Source: JBFJWR01 sp041623535 (GTDB taxonomy: Bacteria > Pseudomonadota > Gammaproteobacteria > Pseudomonadales > JBFGWM01). From it: a stretch of 12,027 bases of DNA. Numbering within the stretch: position 1 is the stretch's first letter; each line of letters starts with the position of its first letter. Below the pieces are notes generated by a model, which saw only the letters and a list, made by a program, of their open reading frames with translations, searched no databases and was not told the DNA's origin. Below, in pieces: positions 7,987-12,027 of the stretch. The position numbers were made by a program, and so were the translations under genes. The stretch spans positions 1-12,027 of the forward strand of contig JBFJWR010000052.1 of assembly GCA_041623535.1 (NCBI GenBank), read 5' to 3'.

Positions 7987-8595
7987 TCAGCGGGCCCGGT
8001 TATCCCAGATCAGTCGCGGGTCAAATGACATTGCCGCCAGCATGGTGAGAATCACCATGGCGCAGAATGCCAGGGCGCCGATATCCGGCCTCACACTGGC
8101 AAACGCACCGGACTGCACCAGTGCGGTGAGCAGGGCAATTACGAAAACGTCCACCATCGACCAGCGGCCGGTCAGTTCGGTGGCGCGATACAGCGCTGTG
8201 CGTTCCCTGCGCAAGCGTACGCTACCTGACTGCACGGATACCAGCAGGCAGATCAGGGCCAAAATCTTGAGCAGTGGCACCAGGACGCTGGCGGTGAATA
8301 TGATCAGGGCCAGCGGCCAGTCGCCGTCCAGCAGGAAATAAACCACGCCGCTGATGATGGTGTCTGCGCTTTCGTCCCCCAGGTAGCTGGTACGCATGAC
8401 GGGCAACAGGTTGGCAGGTATGTACATGGCAATTGCCGCGATCAGCAGTGCCCAGGTGCGGGCCACGCTGGCGGGTTCCCGCGCATACAGTTGCGTTCCG
8501 CAGCGCGGGCAATGCGCGACGCCGGTCGCGGGTTTACGGCAGACCTTGCCACACAGTTGGCAGCCCAGCAGGCCGATTTCCATTGCCTGCGGCAT
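7987..8595 (-). CDS. pqiA: PqiA-type inner-membrane protein, second unit
   Basis: A 202-aa polytopic membrane protein equivalent to one half of the two-unit PqiA. A cytoplasmic zinc-ribbon-like region has two CxxC pairs at Cys12/Cys15 and Cys29/Cys32. Four transmembrane segments follow at about 47-66, 95-119, 148-167 and 171-190. Recognisable PqiA features are PANLLPVM in the first helix (60-67), VPLLK in the second (106-110) and a WSMVDVF stretch at the start of the third. It is transcribed after the other PqiA unit with 16 bp between. The longer open frame, reaching back to 8685, would overlap the upstream gene by 74 bp and adds residues unlike the family, so I chose the ATG at 8593-8595. 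A second ATG four codons later is possible; no strong Shine-Dalgarno site decides between them. Confidence 0.85.
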   Translation of the reverse strand: MPQAMEIGLLGCQLCGKVCRKPATGVAHCPRCGTQLYAREPASVARTWALLIAAIAMYIPANLLPVMRTSYLGDESADTIISGVVYFLLDGDWPLALIIFTASVLVPLLKILALICLLVSVQSGSVRLRRERTALYRATELTGRWSMVDVFVIALLTALVQSGAFASVRPDIGALAFCAMVILTMLAAMSFDPRLIWDNRAR

Positions 8596-8611
8596 CAGTG
8601 GTTCACCGGCA

Positions 8612-9262
8612 TCATGTGACCTGCGCCCGTGGGTTGGCTGGCGTGGTGAGATGTTCCATCTGCTCCCACAACTGGTGCGGATCAATATGTGATTCGACCC
8701 AGACCAGCAGCGGGATCAGCACGCCGAATGCGTACAGCCCCGGGCCGGGGACGATGCTGGCCATGCTCACCAGTTTCATCAGGGCGACAATCACGCCGAG
8801 CAGGAAAACATCCAGCATCCCCCAGGGTGCGATATGGCTGATGATGACCAGCAGGCGGCGTAATCCCGGCAATGCCAGCCCGGTGTGTAATGCAGCCAGC
8901 ACATAGCATTGCACCAGCAGTACCAGTCCCGGACCGAGCACGGTCGAGAGCAGGATCACGGCAGCCAGTGCGCCCATCTCTGCATCGGCCATGGCCAGGG
9001 CTGTGCCAGCCAGGGACGTGCTTATTTCCGCGCCCCGCATGTCGAGCGTCAGCAGGGGCGCCAGGTTGGTGATCAGGAACAGCAACAACGCTGCGCTACA
9101 CAGTGCCAGCGGCACCTGCAGACCACTCCGCGCGTTGCTTGCCAGGTGCGAGCCGCAAACCGCACAGTCGGCATCCGAGCCGGGGGGCAGGGCTCGCAGA
9201 TGCTGCACGGCATCACACTCGTGGCAGATCACCAGGCGGTCGGTCGGGGGGAATGCCTGCAT
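8612..9262 (-). CDS. pqiA: PqiA-type inner-membrane protein, first unit
   Basis: First gene of the pqi operon; a 216-aa polytopic membrane protein with the PqiA fold. Two CxxC pairs (Cys13/Cys16 and Cys33/Cys36) form a likely cytoplasmic zinc ribbon. Hydrophobic segments follow at about 50-72, 98-126, 147-170 and 171-191, with the ITNLAPLLTLDMRG and PWGMLDVFLLG stretches characteristic of the family. In E. coli PqiA both units are fused in one chain of about 417 aa; here they are separate adjacent genes, so the two proteins probably pair in the membrane and feed or anchor PqiB. The frame is open back to 9460, but that extra N-terminus is low in hydrophobic pattern and does not resemble PqiA. 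I place the start at the ATG 9260-9262, just before the first CxxC; ATGs at 9310 and 9331 cannot be excluded, as none has a strong Shine-Dalgarno site. Confidence 0.83.
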   Translation of the reverse strand: MQAFPPTDRLVICHECDAVQHLRALPPGSDADCAVCGSHLASNARSGLQVPLALCSAALLLFLITNLAPLLTLDMRGAEISTSLAGTALAMADAEMGALAAVILLSTVLGPGLVLLVQCYVLAALHTGLALPGLRRLLVIISHIAPWGMLDVFLLGVIVALMKLVSMASIVPGPGLYAFGVLIPLLVWVESHIDPHQLWEQMEHLTTPANPRAQVT

Positions 9263-9305
9263 GTGCCTGTGCCTGCTGCTGCGACGAATAAACCGGGGTA
9301 TTGCT

Positions 9306-9318
9306 GGCATACTATGCC
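9306..9318. promoter_or_regulatory. 13-bp perfect palindrome upstream of the pqi operon, possible operator
   Basis: GGCATA and TATGCC form a perfect 6+1+6 inverted repeat centred on position 9312, about 44 bp ahead of the chosen pqiA start. The centre is too small for an RNA hairpin, so a dimeric repressor or activator site is the likelier reading. It is rejected as an operator if the true start is further upstream, since it would then lie inside the coding region. No clear -35/-10 pair was found beside it. Confidence 0.3.
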
Positions 9319-9588
9319 GCTTCTGCTGCATCGTAGCAGTCGGGTCGTGAACTTTGCAGGAATACCGGCAGGGTCGGCAAAATGTTGCATTTCCGAATGA
9401 CAAGATGGCCATGGGAACCTTGAGACTGCAGTACGCCGGCCGCCTGGCGGCGCGCGCCATCTGCTGGTCATCGATGCGCCGCAGTTCTGATGGCAGCCCC
9501 TGCAGTTTTGCATGAGCGCAGTGAGTCTGCAGGGATTTGCCGCCCGGTGTGCAGAATCAGGCGGCCAGAGCCGGATAATGTTCATTCA

Positions 9589-9617
9589 TTACTTATATGC
9601 TGCCGTCCTGATATAAC
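9589..9617 (+). promoter_or_regulatory. Likely extended -10 promoter for the DUF4870-like gene
   Basis: TATAAC at 9612-9617 is preceded by TGA at 9609-9611, forming an extended -10 element (TGnTATAAC). A poor -35 box, TTACTT, sits 17 bp upstream at 9589-9594. Extended -10 promoters tolerate a weak -35. The predicted leader is about 22-25 nt and contains the GAGGAG ribosome-binding site at 9634-9639. Confidence 0.5.
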
Positions 9618-9646
9618 GCCGTACTCTGAATCTGAGGAGACACCCC

Positions 9647-10000
9647 ATGTTGAAGAAATCAAGTTCCACCGGGCTGGACGAAAACATTGCCAACTTCATG
9701 GCCTACCTGCTGGGCTGGGTGTCCGGACTGATCCTGCTGCTGGTTGAGCAGAACAACGCCAGTGTCCGCTATCACGCCGCCCAGTCGGTGGTGATCTTTG
9801 GTGGCCTGACGATCCTGGGCCTGCTGGTTCCGGTATTGCCGGTCATTGGTGGTGTCCTGATGGGACTGATCGGTATTCTTTCCCTTGGACTGTGGATCGT
9901 GCTGATGGTTACCGCGCTCATGGAGAAGGCCCCGCGCCTGCCATTTGCGGAAAAACTCGCCGTGCAACTGGAGCAAACCGCGAAAAACCTGCTGGGGTAA
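9647..10000 (+). CDS. Small integral membrane protein, DUF4870-like
   Basis: A 117-aa protein with three hydrophobic segments at about 15-34, 46-62 and 66-91, flanked by a short hydrophilic N-terminus and an amphipathic C-terminal tail. The order GLDENIANFMAYLLG, then a charged turn EQNNASVRYHAAQS, then a second helix matches DUF4870-type (COG3671) membrane proteins, whose role is not established. The start is well supported by GAGGAG at 9634-9639, six bases before ATG, and by an extended -10 promoter. The gene is monocistronic by position: it diverges from the pqi operon and converges with the 89-aa gene, with only 23 bp between stop codons. Nothing in the sequence ties its function to the pqi genes. 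Confidence 0.85.
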   Translation: MLKKSSSTGLDENIANFMAYLLGWVSGLILLLVEQNNASVRYHAAQSVVIFGGLTILGLLVPVLPVIGGVLMGLIGILSLGLWIVLMVTALMEKAPRLPFAEKLAVQLEQTAKNLLG

Positions 10001-10020
10001 GCCGCGTGCCGGTATTCTAC

Positions 10021-10046
10021 GGTTCAGGTTTGTTCAACCTGTAACC
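10021..10046. terminator. Hairpin at the junction of two convergent genes
   Basis: GGTTCAGGTT (10021-10030) can pair with AACCTG-T-AACC (10036-10046), leaving a 5-nt loop and one bulged base. It overlaps the stop codon of the minus-strand gene and follows the plus-strand stop by 21 bp. Neither strand has a T-tract after it, so it may only be a weak bidirectional end or a Rho-assisted structure. Confidence 0.3.
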
Positions 10047-10293
10047 GGTCTGCTTCCGCCAGGCGTTTCATGAACTGGTCCAGTTCCGGGCGCCGTTTGA
10101 AGCTCAGCTTGTGCCGGTTGTGAAAGAAGATCTGCAGGGTGACCGCCTCGTCACGGATCATCAGCGTATAACCATCGAGGTCACTGCTCGCGTACAGCCC
10201 GTGCAGCATGCGTTCTGCATCGCGGCGCTGGCCATGATCGAGAATTTTCTGAAAAACCCTCAGGGCCTGCTTGATGTTCAGTTTGTCGGTCAT
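10024..10293 (-). CDS. Hypothetical small protein, 89 aa
   Basis: I do not recognise this protein. It is 89 aa, hydrophilic, rich in Arg, Lys and Asp, without signal peptide, membrane segment or cysteine. The pattern suggests two N-terminal helices (about 5-36), a beta hairpin (about 41-65, alternating hydrophobic residues in YTLMIRDEAVTLQIFFHN) and a C-terminal helix (about 68-86), so a small folded cytoplasmic domain is plausible. Coding is favoured by this protein-like pattern and by the poor quality of the frames on the other strand. The start is ATG at 10291-10293; AGGTG lies only two to three bases from it, but longer GA-rich tandem-repeat sequence precedes it. It is convergent with the DUF4870-like gene and divergent from the methyltransferase gene. 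Confidence 0.68.
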   Translation of the reverse strand: MTDKLNIKQALRVFQKILDHGQRRDAERMLHGLYASSDLDGYTLMIRDEAVTLQIFFHNRHKLSFKRRPELDQFMKRLAEADRLQVEQT

Positions 10294-10298
10294 TTCAC

Positions 10299-10319
10299 CT
10301 GTCTGCCTGTCTGCCTGTC
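10299..10319. repeat. 8-bp tandem repeat in the leader of the 89-aa gene
   Basis: The unit CTGTCTGC is repeated about 2.6 times without mismatch across 21 bp. On the minus strand it reads as alternating GACAGGCA, immediately upstream of the AGGTGAA-ATG of the 89-aa gene. It supplies several AGG cores that could serve as weak ribosome-binding sites. A change in copy number would change spacing and strength rather than the reading frame. Confidence 0.7.
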
Positions 10320-10387
10320 GCCTTGCCCCGGCTATTGCCTGATACTACCGGAAACGCGGGCGACCGGTCTGCCGGCCGGCGTTGAAG

Positions 10388-10415
10388 CCGGGCGGAACAA
10401 ACCGGGCGGAACAAA
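10388..10415. repeat. Perfect 14-bp tandem duplication
   Basis: CCGGGCGGAACAAA occurs twice in direct succession, at 10388-10401 and 10402-10415. Its GGAACA core (10394-10399 and 10408-10413) is complementary to TGTTCC at 10428-10433, so either copy could form a 6-bp stem with it. It lies in the 241-bp divergent gap 10294-10534, where I see no gene and no clear sigma70 promoter. Confidence 0.8.
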
Positions 10416-10534
10416 ATAGCCTTCCGGTGTTCCAACTCCGCGCCGGGTTTTGCCGGAGACGCCGGGCTTTCATGTCCTGCGGCTGAATTTGGCGGGATTG
10501 GCGAACCCGCAGGACGGACACAGGGGATCAGGAT

Positions 10535-11557
10535 ATGGCACCACTCATCATGCTGGCCGAGCGCGGTTTGTTGTCAGACGGGGTGATCCGGATCGGCATC
10601 CGCAGGAACTGCGACCTGCGAGCGCGCGAGGTGCAGGGGCTGGCGCGAAGTGGCAACGCGCTGGAGAATTTTCTTGCGCAGCACGGTGATGCGCCGATTG
10701 CCGTGCAGACAGAGGCCGCGAATTCCCAGCACTACGAAGTGCCGCCGGCTTTTTTCGAAATGACGCTAGGGCCTTACCTGAAGTACAGCAGCGGGCTCTG
10801 GGAGAACGGGGCGAAAACGCTGGAGGAGGCAGAGCGGGAAATGCTGGATCTCAGCATTGACCGGGCCGGGGTTGTCGACGGCATGCGAGTGCTTGACCTC
10901 GGTTGCGGCTGGGGTTCCATGAGCATGCGGCTGGCCGAGCGATTCCCCGGTGCAGATATCACGGCGGTTTCCAACTCGCATTCCCAACGGCGGTTCATCG
11001 AGCAGCGATCCGCTGCCCGTGGGCTGGCGAATATCCGGGTCATCACCTGCGATATCAACGAGCTGGAGTTTGACCAGCCGTTTGACCGGGTGCTGTCGGT
11101 GGAGATGTTTGAACACATGCGCAATCACCGGGCACTGCTGGAACGGGTGCAGGGCTGGATGAAAGCGGATGGCAAACTCTTCGTGCATGTATTCTGCCAC
11201 CATGCGGTTCCGTATCTCTACGAAGTGCGGGACAACTCGGACTGGATGGCACAGCACTTTTTTTCGGGTGGCATGATGCCATCCCGGGATTACCTGCCGG
11301 CCTGCAGCGATCGTCTGCAGTTGGAGAGCCAGTGGGATATCAATGGCCTCAACTATGCGCGCACCTGCCGGGCATGGCTGGACCAGGCAGACCATAACGC
11401 GGGGCAGCTCGCCGAGGTTCTCGATGCCGCATGCCCACATTCAAGCGGCCGGGTGGCGCTGCAACGCTGGCGGATGTTCTTCATGGCCTGCGAGGAATTG
11501 TTCCGTTTTCGCAACGGTCGGGAATGGTTCGTCGCCCACTACCTGTTTACCAGCTAG
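10535..11557 (+). CDS. Class I SAM methyltransferase, CFA synthase / coclaurine N-methyltransferase type
   Basis: A 340-aa soluble SAM-dependent enzyme of the cyclopropane-fatty-acyl-phospholipid synthase family. SAM-binding motif I is VLDLGCGWGS at 119-128; an acidic residue ends the next strand region (TCDINE, 171-176). Upstream, AANSQHYEVPPAFFEMTLG (61-79) and LKYSSGLW (82-89) are the usual substrate-side signatures. VEMFEHM (189-195), FFSGGMMPS (242-250) and the end motif GREWFVAHYLF resemble more closely the coclaurine N-methyltransferase-like branch than E. coli Cfa. The acidic-His cluster in EMFEHM is catalytic in that branch, as far as I recall. The reaction may therefore be lipid cyclopropanation or methylation of a small amine; sequence alone cannot decide. 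The start is supported by AGGGGA at 10522-10527, seven bases before ATG. It is probably expressed alone; the next gene begins 125 bp downstream. Confidence 0.9.
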   Translation: MAPLIMLAERGLLSDGVIRIGIRRNCDLRAREVQGLARSGNALENFLAQHGDAPIAVQTEAANSQHYEVPPAFFEMTLGPYLKYSSGLWENGAKTLEEAEREMLDLSIDRAGVVDGMRVLDLGCGWGSMSMRLAERFPGADITAVSNSHSQRRFIEQRSAARGLANIRVITCDINELEFDQPFDRVLSVEMFEHMRNHRALLERVQGWMKADGKLFVHVFCHHAVPYLYEVRDNSDWMAQHFFSGGMMPSRDYLPACSDRLQLESQWDINGLNYARTCRAWLDQADHNAGQLAEVLDAACPHSSGRVALQRWRMFFMACEELFRFRNGREWFVAHYLFTS

Positions 11558-11583
11558 GTACTGTTCGCTTCGCCAGTGCGGCA

Positions 11584-11609
11584 TATATTCATGGCCACCG
11601 CCTGGTGGC
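11584..11609 (+). other. AT-rich -10-like box and small hairpin in the gap before the last gene
   Basis: The 125-bp gap 11558-11682 contains TATATT at 11584-11589, a possible -10 without a matching -35. Right after it, GCCACC (11594-11599) and GGTGGC (11604-11609) form a perfect 6-bp stem with a 4-nt loop. No T-tract follows, so it is not a clear terminator of the methyltransferase gene. The function of either element is open. Confidence 0.25.
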
Positions 11610-11682
11610 TGGGTGCGCGCCGTACGGCCGCTCAACTAGACTGGTCAGCATATCCGTAGCAAGTCATGGTGCCTGGTGATCC

Positions 11683-12027
11683 ATGGGCAAACAGCCAGCC
11701 TCCTTCAACCTGATCAACGCTCTGCTGGTCACTGATGACGAAGAGTACTTCGCAGGAATCGTCCGTATTCTCGAGAATAATCCGCAGCGTCGCTGCAAGG
11801 TGACCCGGATTGGTGCGGACGAGTTCGCGCAGCAGGCGGTGTCCCTGGACGAGGTGGATATTCTGCTGATCGCGACGGCCCGCCGCATTGAAGATGCGCT
11901 GGCCAAGTTGCCGCAGCGCAGGCCGGTGCTGGTACTGACTTCTGAAGCAGGGTTCGAAGTCAGCCACGAGGTGGTTGCCTGGCTGTGCGGTGGGCGCTTC
12001 ATGATTCTGCCGGCCAATACGCAGGAC
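11683..12027 (+). CDS. Pseudo-receiver (response-regulator-like) domain protein, 3'-truncated
   Basis: The frame is open from ATG 11683 to the right edge (115 codons, no stop). An in-frame TGA two codons upstream makes this the earliest ATG. The fold pattern is receiver-like: strand NALLVTDDE with acidic residues Asp18, Asp19 and Glu20; a second strand CKVTRI; a third, EVDILLIAT (57-65), in which Ala64 occupies the place of the phospho-acceptor Asp; a fourth, PVLVLTS, with Thr86 conserved; and a fifth, FMILP, with Leu109 in place of the usual Lys. Asp and Lys are thus both missing, so phosphorylation is unlikely. Pseudo-receivers of this sort often open multidomain regulators, for example the FimX-type GGDEF-EAL proteins, but the output domain lies beyond the window. 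Only a weak GGTGA ribosome-binding site is visible. Confidence 0.7.
   Translation, partial: MGKQPASFNLINALLVTDDEEYFAGIVRILENNPQRRCKVTRIGADEFAQQAVSLDEVDILLIATARRIEDALAKLPQRRPVLVLTSEAGFEVSHEVVAWLCGGRFMILPANTQD

Larger units (their letters stand above)
9263..9646. other. Divergent intergenic region between pqi operon and DUF4870-like gene
   Basis: This 384-bp stretch has no convincing gene. The pqi side holds the palindrome listed separately and open but unconvincing minus-strand frame up to 9460. Its middle contains a GC-rich perfect inverted repeat, GCCGCC-T-GGCGGC, at 9439-9451, and three CTGCAG hexamers between about 9425 and 9540. The right end holds the promoter and ribosome-binding site of the membrane-protein gene. 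No tRNA-like or recognised riboswitch structure was seen. Confidence 0.6.

Noticed and set aside
8596..8685. Longer start for the second PqiA unit, overlapping the first by 74 bp
   Set aside because: The added residues do not resemble the PqiA N-terminus, and the ATG at 8595 gives a clean 16-bp spacing.
9385..9410. A TTGTCA -35-like box on the minus strand upstream of pqiA
   Set aside because: No acceptable -10 hexamer at 15-19 bp spacing downstream.
9439..9451. GC-rich 13-bp palindrome GCCGCC-T-GGCGGC as terminator
   Set aside because: Loop too small for the full stem, no T-tract on either strand, and such repeats are common by chance in GC-rich DNA.
9263..9460. N-terminal extension of the first PqiA unit
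   Set aside because: The extra 66 residues are basic, compositionally unlike the family and precede the normal position of the first CxxC; kept only as an uncertainty on the start.
9229..9585. A 118-aa minus-strand frame across the divergent region
   Set aside because: Arg/Pro/Cys-rich, overlaps the pqiA start in another frame, and shows no protein-like pattern.
10294..10534. A short gene or riboswitch ahead of the methyltransferase gene
   Set aside because: The only plus-strand frame there (from 10450) runs into the methyltransferase gene in another frame and looks random; no known riboswitch pattern is evident.
10766..11440. A 224-aa minus-strand frame opposite the methyltransferase gene
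   Set aside because: The plus strand encodes intact SAM-binding motifs; the opposing frame has no recognisable pattern.
11632..11967. A 111-aa minus-strand frame opposite the last gene
   Set aside because: The plus-strand frame has a receiver-like strand and helix pattern and stays open to the edge; the opposing one looks random.

Overview
The window looks like chromosomal DNA of a free-living Gram-negative gammaproteobacterium. It is GC-rich (roughly 60% by eye, not computed) and densely coding. It carries a PqiABC lipid-transport operon with an outer-membrane-type lipoprotein, and signalling proteins built from PilZ, GGDEF, EAL and receiver-like domains. No tRNA, rRNA, transposase, phage gene, integron or CRISPR array was seen. 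I cannot name a genus.

Layout. (1) Positions 1-419, + strand: the C-terminal part of a hotdog acyl-CoA thioesterase, cut by the window edge. (2) Positions 453-5348, - strand: a patatin-like phospholipase, downstream of a very large (1284 aa) c-di-GMP protein with domain order PilZ - DUF1631 - degenerate GGDEF - EAL. The two are separated by 177 bp that hold a plausible promoter for the phospholipase. (3) Positions 5621-9262, - strand: a compact four-gene operon for the Pqi lipid-transport system. In transcription order it has two separate single-unit PqiA proteins, then PqiB with three MCE domains, then the PqiC lipoprotein. Junctions are tight (16 bp gap, direct stop/start abutment, ATGA overlap). 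(4) Positions 9263-9646: a divergent non-coding region with a 13-bp perfect palindrome on the pqi side and an extended -10 promoter on the other. (5) Positions 9647-10000, + strand: a small DUF4870-like membrane protein, convergent with an unrecognised 89-aa protein (10024-10293, - strand). (6) Positions 10294-10534: a divergent non-coding region with an 8-bp and a 14-bp tandem repeat. (7) Positions 10535-11557, + strand: a SAM methyltransferase of the cyclopropane-fatty-acid-synthase / coclaurine N-methyltransferase type. (8) Position 11683 to the right edge, + strand: the N-terminus of a protein beginning with a pseudo-receiver domain that lacks the phospho-acceptor Asp.

Common theme. Many genes handle lipids: thioesterase, patatin phospholipase, Pqi envelope lipid transport and a CFA-synthase-like enzyme. 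One certain and one possible c-di-GMP protein sit among them. That these genes work together is inference from proximity. The best candidates for something new are the PilZ-DUF1631-GGDEF-EAL protein, which looks like a phosphodiesterase with a non-cyclising GGDEF, its phospholipase neighbour, and the pseudo-receiver protein at the right edge.
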